Assembly (NCBI GenBank): GCA_021372515.1
Contig: JAJFUG010000004.1
Location: 1-22,114, forward strand
Source: a bacterium
GTDB taxonomy: Bacteria > Gemmatimonadota > Glassbacteria > GWA2-58-10
DNA: 22,114 nucleotides
Direction of reading: 5' to 3'
Shown here: positions 6,993-15,171 of the stretch, one piece after another
How the letters are laid out: each line of letters begins with the position of its first letter
Numbering within the stretch: the first letter of the stretch is position 1
Notes under the pieces: model-generated
Told to the model about the DNA's origin: nothing
The model's database searches: none
Seen by the model: the letters and a program-made list of their open reading frames with translations, nothing else
Program-made: the position numbers and the translations under genes

Positions 6993-8405
6993 TTACTTCT
7001 CCGGCCACTCGGTGTGGAACCAGCCCGGCTTGTCGGTGCGCTCGTAGGTGTGCGCCCCGAAATAGTCGCGCTGGGCCTGGATCAGGTTGGCGGGAAGGCT
7101 CTCGCTGCGGTAGGCGTCGTAATAGGCCAGCGAGCCGCTTATCGCCAGGGCCGGGATGCCGTTCTCCACCGCGGTCTTGACCACGAAACGCCAGGCCTCC
7201 TGGCGCGACTCCACTTCCTTGCGGAAGAAATCGTCCAGCAGAAGGTTGGGCAGAGCCGGGTTCTTCTTGAACGCGTCCGTGATCAGGTCCAGGAACCGGG
7301 CGCGGATAATGCAGCCGCCGCGCCAGATGCGGGCGCATTCCTTGAAATCCAGGTTGTAGCCGTACTCGGCGCTGGCCGCGCGGAGCAAAGCCATGCCCTG
7401 GGCGTAGGAGCAGATCTTGCTGGCGTAGAGAGCCTTGCGCACCGCGTCGATCAGCTTGGCCGGGTCGCCGGTGTAGTTCACCTTGGGGCCGCTCAGGACT
7501 TTCGAAGCCGCCACGCGCTCATCCTTGTAGGCGCTGAGGATTCGTCCCTCGACCGCGGAGTTGATGGTCGGGGTGGGGGCGCCCAGGTCCAGCGCGCTCT
7601 GGCTGGTCCACTTGCCGGTGCCTTTCTGGCCGGCCTTGTCCAGGATCACATCCACCAGGGCCTTGCCGGTGTCGGGGTCGGTCTTGGCGAAAATGTCGGC
7701 CGTGATCTCGATCAGGTAGCTGGACAGCTCGCCACGGTTCCACTCGGCAAAAATCTCGTGCAGTTTCTTCGCGTCCAGCTTGAGCACCCGGCGCAGGATA
7801 TCGTAGCTCTCGCTGATAAGCTGCATGTCGCCGTACTCGATGCCGTTGTGCACCATCTTCACGTAGTGGCCGGCGCCGCGCGGGCCGATGTAGCTCACGC
7901 AGGGCTCGCCGTTCACCTTGGCGCTCATTTTCTCCAGCACCGGGGCGATCAGGTCGTAGGCCTCCTTGGGGCCGCCGGGCATGATCGAGGGGCCCCAGAG
8001 CGCGCCCAGCTCGCCGCCGGAGACGCCGGTGCCGATGAACAGGTAGCCCTCGGCGGCAAGCTGCGTGCTGCGGCGCTCGGTGTCCGGGAAATGGCTGTTG
8101 CCGCCGTCGATGATGATGTCGCCCTTGTCAAGGTGCTTCTTCAACTCGTCGATCATCCCATCCACCGGCGCGCCGGCCTTGACCATGATAATCACGCGGC
8201 GCGGGCGCTCCAGGGCCTCGACGAACTCTTTCATCGAGTAGGTGGGGACGATGTTCTTGCCCTTGGCCCCGCCTGCGGCGAAAGCCTCGGTGCGGGCCGC
8301 GGTGCGGTTGAACACCGCCACGCGGTAGCCGTTGCGCTCGATGTTGAGCACCAGGTTCTCGCCCATCACCGCCAGGCCGATCAAGCCGATCTGTGCTTTT
8401 GCCAT
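6993..8405 (-). CDS. gnd: 6-phosphogluconate dehydrogenase, decarboxylating
   Basis: A 470-aa cytosolic enzyme converting 6-phosphogluconate and NADP+ to ribulose 5-phosphate, CO2 and NADPH in the oxidative pentose phosphate pathway. The length is that of the long (E. coli-type) family. The N-terminal Rossmann motif is [12 protein letters not shown] (7-18). Substrate and catalytic motifs are VSGGE (128-132), GPSIMPGG (138-145), and K183, H186, N187 and E190 in [14 protein letters not shown]446 and H452, near the C-terminus, are the residues contributed across the dimer. ATG at 8405 has AAGGGAG at 7 bases. The gene is monocistronic, with its own promoter and terminator. Confidence 0.97.
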   Translation of the reverse strand: MAKAQIGLIGLAVMGENLVLNIERNGYRVAVFNRTAARTEAFAAGGAKGKNIVPTYSMKEFVEALERPRRVIIMVKAGAPVDGMIDELKKHLDKGDIIIDGGNSHFPDTERRSTQLAAEGYLFIGTGVSGGELGALWGPSIMPGGPKEAYDLIAPVLEKMSAKVNGEPCVSYIGPRGAGHYVKMVHNGIEYGDMQLISESYDILRRVLKLDAKKLHEIFAEWNRGELSSYLIEITADIFAKTDPDTGKALVDVILDKAGQKGTGKWTSQSALDLGAPTPTINSAVEGRILSAYKDERVAASKVLSGPKVNYTGDPAKLIDAVRKALYASKICSYAQGMALLRAASAEYGYNLDFKECARIWRGGCIIRARFLDLITDAFKKNPALPNLLLDDFFRKEVESRQEAWRFVVKTAVENGIPALAISGSLAYYDAYRSESLPANLIQAQRDYFGAHTYERTDKPGWFHTEWPEK

Positions 8406-8495
8406 CTTGCCACTCCCTTATTTACTTGTGCGATTGAGGAGATTAATTTTACTCTTGCCCATCCCGCCGGGAAAGCGAATGGTCACCGGATTTAA

Positions 8496-8524
8496 AATAT
8501 ACGGGGGCTGAGGGCGGATTTCAA
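8496..8524 (-). promoter_or_regulatory. Promoter of gnd
   Basis: TTGAAA (8524-8519), 17 bases, TATATT (8501-8496), each 5 of 6 to consensus, about 90 bases before the gnd ATG. It lies in the divergent gap shared with pdxB, for which I see no equally clear promoter. Confidence 0.55.
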
Positions 8525-8572
8525 GGAAAAAGCAACCGAAAGCTAAAGTAAACATTCGAAAGGATCACGGGG

Positions 8573-9730
8573 ATGCGAATCGTCGCCGATGAGAACATGC
8601 CGTTCGCCCGCGAGGCTTTCTCCACGCTGGGAGAGGTAACGCTGGCCCCGGGACGCAAGATGACAGCCGAGGCAGTGAGCCGGGCCGACTGCCTGGCCGT
8701 GCGCTCGGTGACCAAGGTGAACCGCGAGCTGCTTGAGAGCAGCCCGGTCAAGTTCGTGGGCACGGCCACTATCGGGACCGATCATGTGGACATGGGCTGG
8801 CTGGCCTCGGCCGGGATCGGGTTCGCCAGCGCGCCCGGCTGCAACGCGGTGTCCGTGGGCGAGTATGTCACCGCCGCGCTGTTTGTCCTGTCTGGCGAGC
8901 TGGGCTTCCGCCTGCACGGCAAGAAACTGGGCGTGGTGGGAGTGGGCAACGTGGGCGGGCGGGTGGCGGCCCGGGCCGCGGCGCTGGGCCTGGAGGTGGT
9001 GCTGAACGACCCGCCCCTGGCCGAGAAAACAGGGGACCGCCGCTACCGTCCGCTGGAGGAAATCTACGACTGCGATATAATCACGTTCCACGTGCCGCTG
9101 GAAAAGGGCGGGATGCACCCGACCTTACACCTTCTGGACAGCGCGTTCCTGGCGCGGCTCAAGCCCGGGGTGGTGATCCTCAACACCTCCCGTGGCCCCG
9201 TGGCCGACAACGCCGCCCTGGAGGCGGCACTGGACAGCGGGCAGGTGGCCGCCGCCGTGCTGGATGTCTGGGAGGGCGAGCCGCAGGTGCGCCTCTCGCT
9301 GCTGGAAAAAGTGGTGATCGGCTCACCGCACATCGCCGGGTACTCGTTCGATGGCAAGGCGCGGGGCACGAGCATGATCTACCAGGCCGCCTGCCGCCAT
9401 TTCGGGCGCGCGCCCTCCTGGGACGCCGCCCCGCTTCTGCCGCCGCCGCACGTGGCGCGTATCCGGGTGGAGGGTGAGGTGGAGCACCCCGAGCAAGCCG
9501 TGGGCGTGGCCGTGCTGGCCGCCTACCCGATCCTGGAGGATGACGCCCGCATGCGCGAGCTGCTGAAGCTGGGAAGCGACGCGGAGAGGGCCGCGTATTT
9601 CGACCGCATGCGCAAGGAATACTGGGTGCGGCGCGAGTTCGAGGCTTTCACCGTGGAGCTCGACCCATCCCTGGCCGCGGCCTCTGGCACGCTCGAAAAG
9701 CTGGGCTTCCGGGTGGAAATCTCGGCCTGA
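8573..9730 (+). CDS. pdxB: Erythronate-4-phosphate dehydrogenase
   Basis: A 385-aa NAD-dependent D-2-hydroxyacid dehydrogenase that oxidises 4-phosphoerythronate in the DXP-dependent pyridoxal 5'-phosphate pathway. PdxB hallmarks are VRSVTKVN (43-50), FVGTATIGTDHVD (61-73), SAPGCNAVSVGEYV (86-99), nucleotide-binding GVVGVGNVGG (120-129), NTSRGPV (204-210), WEGEP (233-237) and GSPHIAGYSFDGKARGT (250-266). The catalytic triad reads R207, E236 and H253. The C-terminal region after about 280 matches the PdxB dimerisation domain in size, separating it from SerA or other hydroxyacid dehydrogenases. ATG at 8573 follows AAAGGA. It is followed 86 bases later by the transporter gene and may share its transcript. 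Confidence 0.93.
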   Translation: MRIVADENMPFAREAFSTLGEVTLAPGRKMTAEAVSRADCLAVRSVTKVNRELLESSPVKFVGTATIGTDHVDMGWLASAGIGFASAPGCNAVSVGEYVTAALFVLSGELGFRLHGKKLGVVGVGNVGGRVAARAAALGLEVVLNDPPLAEKTGDRRYRPLEEIYDCDIITFHVPLEKGGMHPTLHLLDSAFLARLKPGVVILNTSRGPVADNAALEAALDSGQVAAAVLDVWEGEPQVRLSLLEKVVIGSPHIAGYSFDGKARGTSMIYQAACRHFGRAPSWDAAPLLPPPHVARIRVEGEVEHPEQAVGVAVLAAYPILEDDARMRELLKLGSDAERAAYFDRMRKEYWVRREFEAFTVELDPSLAAASGTLEKLGFRVEISA

Positions 9731-9816
9731 CACGAAACTTTAGCGCCGCCCGGTGCGGCAGGACCAATTCCTGATTTAGGCATCCGATCACCCCAACGCT
9801 GCGGAAGGTCCAAGTC

Positions 9817-11238
9817 ATGGAGGAAAGCGCGAAAAAAGAGAACGGCGGCCTGAAAATACCTCCGCGGGGGATTACTATCCTGGCGCTGGTGGGGCCGGGC
9901 CTGGTCTGGGCGGGAGAGTACATCGGCTCGGGCGAGGTGATCCTCTGCACCCGGTTGGGCGCGCTGCTGGGCACGGCGATCCTCTGGGCCCCGATGATGG
10001 CGATCTTCCTCAAGTACGTGATCGGCCTGTCCGGGGCGCGCTATACAGTCGTGACCGGCGAGGGGATGATGGACATGTTCGGCCGGGTGCCGGGACCGGG
10101 CAAGTGGGCGGTCTGGCTGGTGCTGATCGGCCAGTTCGCCGCCGGGGCGGTCTCGATGAGCGGGCTTAGCGTGGCCGCTGCGGCTTTCATCGGCGCGCTG
10201 ACCCCGGTGAACCATACGATAGTCGCCTGGGCCGTGGCCTTGTTCTGCGTGGCCGTGGTCTGGTCCGGCAAATTCGACCCGGTCAAGTGGGTCACCTCGA
10301 TCCTGGTGCTGGTCATGGTCTCGGGCGTGCTGTACGTGGCCTGGAACGTCACTACGGGACTGGGCGAGGTGCTCCGGGGCCTGTTCGGGTTCAGCCTGCC
10401 GTCCATACCGCAGTGGGCGTTGGAGAGCGGCGCCCTGGGCAGCTCGAATGTCTGGGCCGAGATGCTTCCCGTGTTGGGCTGGGCCGCGGGCGGGTTTGCC
10501 AGCCAGGTCTGGTACTCCTACTGGGTGCTGGAGAGCGGTTACGGCATGGCCGAGCACGGCGGGTTCGGAGTCCCGGCGGATGAGGAGAAACTGGCCTCGA
10601 TGGACCTCGAAACGGCCAAGCGGGTCAAGGGCTGGTGCCACGTGGTCTACGCGGATGCCACCACGGCGCTGATCGTGGGCAGCCTGGTGACAAGCTGTTT
10701 CATGCTGGCCGGGGCGGGAGTGCTGGGCAAGCTGCATATCGCCCCCAACGGCGCCCAGGTGGCGATCCAGCTCAGCGAGCTGTTCGGCTCGTTCTGGGGC
10801 CGCACCGGGGCCGTGTTGTTCCTTCTGGCCGGAGTGGCGGCCATGGTGAGCACCAATGTCTGCCAGTATGCCGGCTGGCCGCGCCTGATGAGCGACTGTC
10901 TGCGGATAATTTTCCCGCCGCTCCTGCGTAAAGTGCCCCAGAAACTAATTTTCCGCGCCTTCGTGACCGTGTTCTTTTTCACCAACATGGTGATAATCAA
11001 CACGTTCGGGGTGGAGCCGCTGCTGCTGGTCCGGCTGGGCGCGGTGCTGGACGGCCTGTTGCTCTGCCCGGTCCAGGCGCTGATCGTGGCGTTGGCCCTG
11101 TACTGGATCGCCCCGCGGATGTTGAGCGCGGAAGCCCGCCGGGTGCTTCGTCCGGGCTGGTTCTTCCTGGCCGGGCTGCTGGTCTCGGCCCTTGTGTTCG
11201 GCTATTTCGCACTGGTGAAAATACCGACCCTGCTGTAG
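9817..11238 (+). CDS. Nramp-like membrane transporter with altered metal-site motifs
   Basis: A 473-aa polytopic inner-membrane protein with about 11 hydrophobic segments. The first segment (LVGPGLVWAGEYIGSGEV, 24-41) aligns in pattern with TM1 of the Nramp/MntH family, whose members carry DPGN there. Here the motif reads GSGE. The region expected to match the TM6 metal-binding MPH reads WAAGGFASQVWYSYW. It therefore looks like a divergent Nramp-related transporter with the LeuT fold, and its cargo cannot be assumed to be Mn2+ or Fe2+. ATG at 9817 has AAGG about eight bases upstream. It follows pdxB on the same strand and ends in a strong terminator. Confidence 0.75.
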   Translation: MEESAKKENGGLKIPPRGITILALVGPGLVWAGEYIGSGEVILCTRLGALLGTAILWAPMMAIFLKYVIGLSGARYTVVTGEGMMDMFGRVPGPGKWAVWLVLIGQFAAGAVSMSGLSVAAAAFIGALTPVNHTIVAWAVALFCVAVVWSGKFDPVKWVTSILVLVMVSGVLYVAWNVTTGLGEVLRGLFGFSLPSIPQWALESGALGSSNVWAEMLPVLGWAAGGFASQVWYSYWVLESGYGMAEHGGFGVPADEEKLASMDLETAKRVKGWCHVVYADATTALIVGSLVTSCFMLAGAGVLGKLHIAPNGAQVAIQLSELFGSFWGRTGAVLFLLAGVAAMVSTNVCQYAGWPRLMSDCLRIIFPPLLRKVPQKLIFRAFVTVFFFTNMVIINTFGVEPLLLVRLGAVLDGLLLCPVQALIVALALYWIAPRMLSAEARRVLRPGWFFLAGLLVSALVFGYFALVKIPTLL

Positions 11239-11264
11239 GACATCGCAGACAGATTCGACAAAGC

Positions 11265-11294
11265 GGGGCTGCCTGAGCGGCGGCCCCATTTTTT
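11265..11294 (+). terminator. Terminator after the Nramp-like gene
   Basis: GGGGCTGCC (11265-11273) pairs with GGCGGCCCC (11279-11287), with one T-G wobble and a 5-base loop, then A and six T. It closes the pdxB/transporter unit. Confidence 0.85.
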
Positions 11295-11307
11295 ATGCCC
11301 CCGTTTC

Positions 11308-11337
11308 TTGTCGCCCCGGCCCCGAAATTCGTATAAT
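11308..11337 (+). promoter_or_regulatory. Promoter of the PEPCK-like gene
   Basis: TTGTCG (11308-11313), 18 bases, perfect TATAAT (11332-11337), 63 bases before the ATG and just after the preceding terminator. Confidence 0.65.
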
Positions 11338-11400
11338 GAATGGCGCTTTTAAGGGTCCACACGCACACAACAGTGAAACCACCGGGGAGGGAAGGCGAGG

Positions 11401-13206
11401 ATGCAGATTTCAAGCGGAAAAAACCTGGTCCTCTACGGCAAGCAGGCCGTGATAAAGACACGGGGCAAGGTCTGTTCCAGCCCGCGCGAGCTTCTGAGCA
11501 GCGACATTTTCGAGGTGATTGTGCGCGATTTCCTCACTCACCTGCACCATCACGACACGGTCCTCTGGCACGACCTGTTCGGCAGCCAGCCGTTCGAGCG
11601 CGCCGCGGTCCGGATCATCGGCCTCATGCGCGCCCTGGCCGCCACCTCGCTGGATGACCTGGCCCGCATCCTGCCATTTGCCAAACGCCTGCTCAAACAC
11701 CGTGCCCAGCTGGATGATTTCGTCCAGCAGCTCTACAACTACTGGCGCAACAAGGAGCGCTACCTGATCTGCCTGAGCGAGGAGGGGCCCTGGTCGTTCG
11801 ACAACCGTCCCTACCGCACGTTCAATAGCACGGTGGAGCAGCTCACTCATGTTGTTCGCGCCACCTACCGCGATGTGGCCGAGAACGTGACCAACGACCA
11901 CCCGCGGGTCTACCGTCAGGTGCAGGCCGGCTGCCAGGCCGGGGCGATCGCGGTCACCAAGAGCCTGCCGCTGCCGGATGGCCCCTACGCCGTGCTGCAC
12001 GAAATTCCGCTCTGCCGCCAGGTCTGGCTCGATCCGCCCATCATCATCGACCCGCCGATCAACAAGCGCACCGGCGAGTTCGCGCGGGTGGCGGTCAACC
12101 CGCTGGAGGGCATGGAGCTGAACCCGGAGGAGTGGCTCTGCTACCCGGCCCAGGTGGGCGAGGTGCTGATCTTCATCTATTTCCACCACAGCTTCATCAA
12201 CCTGGGCCTGTCGCTGAGCAACCTGTTCGAGCTGGCGGAGGACAGCTCGCTCGAACGCGCCCCGGACGCGATCTACCTTTTCGGCGCTCCGGCCGGCCAC
12301 ATGAACCGTTTCGGCAGTCTTCCCACGGTGTTCTACGAGGACAGCGCCAACAATCTGCTCGTGGGCGCGGTGCCGGGCGAGGACCGGTTCGGATATTTCG
12401 GCTACCTGAAAAAGATGGCCCTGACCCTGCACAACGTGGCGATGATGAAACGCGGGCGCATACCGTTCCACGGGGCGATGTGCCGTATCCTGCTCAAGAA
12501 CGGCGACTACGCGAATATCCTTCTGATCGGGGACACAGCCACCGGCAAGAGCGAGACCCTCGAGGCCCTGCGCGGCCTGGGCGGCGACCGGGTCCAGTCG
12601 ATCAAGGTGGTGGCGGATGACATGGGCTCGATCGAGGTGGACGGTGACAGCGGCGCTCTGCGCGGCTACGGCACCGAGATCGGGGCTTTCGTGCGCCTGG
12701 ATGACCTCCAGGCCGGCTACGCTTTCGGCCAGATCGACCGCGCGATCCTGATGAGCCCGCAGAAAACCAACGCCCGCGTGGTGCTGCCGATCACCTCGCT
12801 GGCCGAGGTCTGCCACGGCTACCCGATACATTTCCTGATGTACGCCAACAACTACGAGGCCGTGGACCGGAACCACCCCGTGCTGAGCGAGTTCAATTCG
12901 ATGCAGGAAGCCCTGGAGGTGTTCAGCGCCGGGGCGGCCATGACCAAGGGCACCACCACCAGCACCGGCATGGTGGGCAACTACTTCGCCAACATCTTCG
13001 GCCCGGTGCAGTACCGCTCCCTGCACGAGCCGCTGGCCGAGCGGATTTTCCGGGCCGCGTTCGAGGGCGGGGTCTGGGTGGGGCAGATGCGCACCCGGCT
13101 GGCAGTGCCGGGCTACGAGGCCAAGGGCCCCGAGGCCGCGGCCGCCGAGCTGCTGCGCCTGATCCAGCGCCGCGCCCGCGCCCGCCGCGAGGGCAAAAAG
13201 GCGTAA
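11401..13206 (+). CDS. PEP carboxykinase/HprK-fold P-loop protein of unknown substrate
   Basis: A 601-aa soluble protein. The C-terminal half carries the nucleotide site of the PEPCK/HPr-kinase fold: P-loop GDTATGKSE (377-385), an acidic metal-binding strand VVADDMG (403-409), and GYGTEIGAFVRLDDL (422-436), which resembles the EGGCYAK-DL segment of PEPCK. Further blocks are SPQKTNARVVLPIT and MTKGTTTSTGMVGNYFANIF. The N-terminal 370 residues show no motif I can place. Classical ATP-PEPCK reads GLSGTGKTT at the P-loop, so this is a divergent branch and decarboxylase activity is not assured. ATG at 11401 follows GGGAGGGAAGG. It has its own promoter and a REP-type terminator, and no metabolic neighbour reveals its role. 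Confidence 0.75.
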   Translation: MQISSGKNLVLYGKQAVIKTRGKVCSSPRELLSSDIFEVIVRDFLTHLHHHDTVLWHDLFGSQPFERAAVRIIGLMRALAATSLDDLARILPFAKRLLKHRAQLDDFVQQLYNYWRNKERYLICLSEEGPWSFDNRPYRTFNSTVEQLTHVVRATYRDVAENVTNDHPRVYRQVQAGCQAGAIAVTKSLPLPDGPYAVLHEIPLCRQVWLDPPIIIDPPINKRTGEFARVAVNPLEGMELNPEEWLCYPAQVGEVLIFIYFHHSFINLGLSLSNLFELAEDSSLERAPDAIYLFGAPAGHMNRFGSLPTVFYEDSANNLLVGAVPGEDRFGYFGYLKKMALTLHNVAMMKRGRIPFHGAMCRILLKNGDYANILLIGDTATGKSETLEALRGLGGDRVQSIKVVADDMGSIEVDGDSGALRGYGTEIGAFVRLDDLQAGYAFGQIDRAILMSPQKTNARVVLPITSLAEVCHGYPIHFLMYANNYEAVDRNHPVLSEFNSMQEALEVFSAGAAMTKGTTTSTGMVGNYFANIFGPVQYRSLHEPLAERIFRAAFEGGVWVGQMRTRLAVPGYEAKGPEAAAAELLRLIQRRARARREGKKA

Positions 13207-13230
13207 ACTCAGATCCCTAAACCGATCATC

Positions 13231-13256
13231 GTAGCGGCAGGCCCCCGTGCCTGCCG
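13231..13256 (+). repeat. REP element 5, doubling as terminator
   Basis: GTAG, stem CGGCAGGC/GCCTGCCG (8 bp perfect), loop CCCCGT, followed by TCTTTTTTC. It begins 25 bases after the stop of the PEPCK-like gene and would terminate its transcript. The first base pair is changed from G-C to C-G relative to the other elements. Confidence 0.82.
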
Positions 13257-13265
13257 TCTTTTTTC

Positions 13266-13291
13266 GGGCGGCCACAGGGGGCCGCCCCTAC
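13266..13291 (-). repeat. REP element 6, inverted partner of element 5
   Basis: On the minus strand: GTAG, stem GGGCGGCC/GGCCGCCC (8 bp perfect), loop CCCTGT. With element 5 it makes a head-to-head pair (BIME-like) separated by 9 bases, between two convergent genes. Confidence 0.82.
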
Positions 13292-13317
13292 GCTTTTACC
13301 CCTGACATGGCCTGAAC

Positions 13318-13830
13318 TCAGAACTCGATACCCTGGCGCGCCGGGGTGTCCTGCGGAAACTTGACCGGGGCCACCTCGCTCACGATATCGCAGGCGGCGA
13401 CAAGGCCCTCGCTCGCCCCGCGCCCGGTGATAAGCACATTCAGTCGCGCCGGGCGACGGGCCAGAAGGTCGAGGATGTCCTGCTCGGCAATCATCTTGTA
13501 GCGCACCAGATAGGTCAGCTCATCCAGCACCAGAAGGTCCCAGCGGTCGCTCATGGCCTCCGCCACGGCGTAGTCCCAGGCTTCACGGGCGGCTTTCACG
13601 TGCCCGGCCAGCTCGCCCTCCCAGGTGAACCCCTGTCCCAGGGGTTTCAGCAGCAACTGGTCGCCGAACTTCTCCGCAAGTTTGCGCTCGCCGGCCGGCC
13701 AGTCACCCTTGATGAACTGCAGGAAACAGACTTTCCAGCCGTGGCCCAGGGCGCGGAATGTCTGTCCCAGGGCCGAGGTGGTTTTGCCTTTGCCGTTGCC
13801 GGTGATCAGGATCGCGATCCCCTTGTCCAT
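13318..13830 (-). CDS. cobO: Cob(I)yrinic acid a,c-diamide adenosyltransferase
   Basis: A 170-aa cytosolic enzyme of the CobA/CobO/BtuR family (btuR or cobA in enteric bacteria). It transfers the adenosyl group of ATP to Co(I) corrinoids in B12 synthesis or salvage. Motifs are the P-loop TGNGKGKTTSALG (10-22), GQGFTW, the Walker B-like DLLVLDELTYLV, LITGRGA, and the family C-terminus ARQGIEF. Length is slightly below the 180-200 aa norm because the N-terminal extension is short. ATG at 13830 follows AAGGG at about 9 bases. It stands alone with no other cobalamin gene nearby, which fits salvage or a scattered pathway. No cobalamin riboswitch is evident upstream. Confidence 0.94.
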   Translation of the reverse strand: MDKGIAILITGNGKGKTTSALGQTFRALGHGWKVCFLQFIKGDWPAGERKLAEKFGDQLLLKPLGQGFTWEGELAGHVKAAREAWDYAVAEAMSDRWDLLVLDELTYLVRYKMIAEQDILDLLARRPARLNVLITGRGASEGLVAACDIVSEVAPVKFPQDTPARQGIEF

Positions 13831-13889
13831 CCGCTGTCGCCCTTTTATGTGAAATTGAACAGTACTCCGGGTTCAATGCAGCCAAAGGC

Positions 13890-13919
13890 ATTATAAGGCG
13901 CGCACGCCGGGCGGGTCAA
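13890..13919 (-). promoter_or_regulatory. Promoter of cobO
   Basis: TTGACC (13919-13914), 18 bases, perfect TATAAT (13895-13890), about 60 bases before the ATG. The short leader leaves no room for a riboswitch. Confidence 0.7.
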
Positions 13920-13970
13920 GGCTGGGTGACAGGCTGGGGAGGTCAAGCCCTGAGGTTGGCTTTTGGGCAT

Positions 13971-14001
13971 GTAGCGTGTCGGGGCACGGCGCGCCGTGCC
14001 C
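13971..14001 (+). repeat. Perfect 20-bp palindrome with upstream GTAG (possible third REP class)
   Basis: GTAG at 13971-13974, then after 7 bases the stem GGGCACGG/CCGTGCCC with loop CGCG (13982-14001). Stem length and GGGC/GCCC ends match the REP elements. The palindrome at 18274-18293 has the same CGCG loop. Confidence 0.55.
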
Positions 14002-14267
14002 GGTCCTCTGGCCCAGCTTTGTCCGGTTTGGTAACTTGCAGTGATGAGTCGTAAGACTTTAATTTCTGCTTTGGTTTCGGCCAAAACAGCAAAGCCAGCG
14101 GGGGCCGCAAACTCGTCCAGACAACATCTCTACTGCGACCTTGAGTGTTTATTGATCATTTTCTCCGCTGCCGCGGTGCAGCGGCGGCGCTACCGCGAAT
14201 CGCCGCCATACCGCGGTGCGTTTTCGGGCAGGGCCGTTTCACGCTCAACTGCACGCTGCCCTGGCGG

Positions 14268-14395
14268 GAGGCTCAGACAGGCGCGGCCCCCAAAGGCAAC
14301 CGCGTCGTCCCGATGGTCCCCGTAAAGGTTGTGCTTTGGAGGCTTCTACCACCTGCGGCCCGCCGGGCCGCCCGGGGGCCGTATGTCTGAGCCTC
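14268..14395. repeat. Inverted repeat with 12-bp arms spanning 128 bp
   Basis: GAGGCTCAGACA (14268-14279) is the exact reverse complement of TGTCTGAGCCTC (14384-14395). Just inside, GGCCCCC and GGGGGCC also pair, and further in AAAGGCAACC faces GGTTGTGCTTT imperfectly. Together they allow one long, nested stem. Confidence 0.7.
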
Positions 14396-14576
14396 TCCGC
14401 AGAAGCGGAGCAGAAGCCTCGCGCACACCGGAGCCGTGGGGAGGCTCCCTGTGCTTGGCGGGCGATGCGCGCCAGCGCCGCCCTGCACCGCAGGTAGCGT
14501 GAAGGAGCCACATGCACACCATTGGCAGATTGACCAATAATGCTTGGGCGAGTTTACGGCCCCCAAACGGCTTTTG

Positions 14577-14602
14577 GTACTTTTCGCCACGACGAAAAGT
14601 AC
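14577..14602. repeat. 10-bp inverted repeat, 6-base loop
   Basis: GTACTTTTCG (14577-14586) pairs with CGAAAAGTAC (14593-14602). No T-run follows on either strand, and its role is unknown. Confidence 0.65.
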
Positions 14603-14662
14603 ATACGATTTCTTGCCTTCTTCCGCAGACAAGAAACAAGACGAAGTCCTTGAATGTTGTGA

Positions 14663-14697
14663 CAAAACAAAAAGCCCGGCCGCAAGCGACCGGGCTT
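14663..14697 (-). terminator. Terminator of the ferredoxin gene
   Basis: On the minus strand AAGCCCGG pairs with CCGGGCTT (14672-14697) with inner CGC/GCG, then TTTTTGTTTTG. It starts 24 bases after the stop. Confidence 0.85.
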
Positions 14698-14720
14698 CTA
14701 CGTTCACAGGGCTGAACCGA

Positions 14721-14906
14721 TCAGGCCACGCTGATCGCCTCGACCGGGCAGCTCTCGGCGGCTTCCTTGGCCTTGGCCTCGGCCCCGGCGGGCACCGGGT
14801 CGGCGATAACTTCGGCGGTCTCGCCGGTCAGCTCGAACACTTCGGGGGCGATGTCCGGGCAAAGCCCGCAACCCGTGCACAGGCTGGCGTCGATCTTGGC
14901 TTTCAT
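14721..14906 (-). CDS. Single-cluster [4Fe-4S] ferredoxin
   Basis: A 61-aa soluble electron carrier. Three cysteines form C10-TG-C13-GL-C16, and the fourth is C53 followed by proline (ESCPVEAI), the pattern of the Thermotoga/Desulfovibrio-type monocluster ferredoxins. The second cluster motif of 2[4Fe-4S] ferredoxins is absent. Acidic residues dominate, as usual. ATG at 14906 has AGGAGG at 6 bases, and the gene has its own promoter and terminator, so it is a monocistronic general redox carrier. No partner oxidoreductase is adjacent. Confidence 0.93.
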   Translation of the reverse strand: MKAKIDASLCTGCGLCPDIAPEVFELTGETAEVIADPVPAGAEAKAKEAAESCPVEAISVA

Positions 14907-14976
14907 TCAATTCCTCCTGGTGGTTGAGTCCTCGTTCGCGTTGGCCGGGCCGCAGAGAGGTGCGCAGCCCGAAAAT

Positions 14977-15006
14977 AGTATATGCAAATTAATAAACAAT
15001 GAGCAA
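14977..15006 (-). promoter_or_regulatory. Promoter of the ferredoxin gene
   Basis: TTGCTC (15006-15001), 18 bases of AT-rich spacer, TATACT (14982-14977), about 70 bases before the ATG. Confidence 0.5.
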
Positions 15007-15108
15007 TCTGGCGAGATTTTTTTCCCGCCCAGTCATTAACGCAAGACGGCACCCGGTGGATACAACGCTCTGCAGCGCCCGCAGGACGGCGATTTCACGC
15101 GAAAAGGT

Positions 15109-15137
15109 TTGCCGACCGCAGCCCGCCACCGTATAAT
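15109..15137 (+). promoter_or_regulatory. Promoter of the M20 hydrolase
   Basis: TTGCCG (15109-15114), 17 bases, perfect TATAAT (15132-15137), giving a leader of about 95 bases. Confidence 0.65.
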
Positions 15138-15146
15138 ATAGGTGTG

Positions 15147-15171
15147 GCGCGCGGCCCCTGAAGCCGCGCGC
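15147..15171 (+). repeat. Leader hairpin of the M20 hydrolase mRNA
   Basis: GCGCGCGGC (15147-15155) pairs with GCCGCGCGC (15163-15171), loop CCCTGAA, at the very start of the predicted transcript. It may stabilise the 5' end. It has no GTAG or T-run, so I do not call it a REP or terminator. Confidence 0.45.

Larger units (their letters stand above)
14041..14640. other. Gene-free, structured stretch
   Basis: No protein reading has a ribosome site, family motif or codon pattern like its neighbours. The stretch holds a long-range inverted repeat (14268-14395), a small hairpin CTCCGC/GCGGAG near 14395-14410, and the 10-bp inverted repeat at 14577-14602. It could be a structured RNA, a miniature element or decayed sequence. 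I cannot match it to RNase P RNA, tmRNA or SRP RNA. Confidence 0.45.

Noticed and set aside
6790-7047. An 85-residue reading after REP element 4
   Set aside because: It starts as a frameshifted RAYT fragment and then runs through the gnd terminator. It is a relic, not a gene.
9741-9760. GCCGC/GCGGC hairpin after pdxB as a terminator
   Set aside because: The stem is only 5 bp with no T-run, and the next gene starts 57 bases further on.
13831-14040. Cobalamin riboswitch upstream of cobO
   Set aside because: A weak B12-box-like string lies near 14000-14020 on the minus strand, but it is upstream of the promoter, and the other conserved riboswitch elements are missing.
14041-14715. Several 80-140-residue open readings on both strands
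   Set aside because: They overlap one another, lack ribosome sites and family motifs, and are interleaved with inverted repeats.
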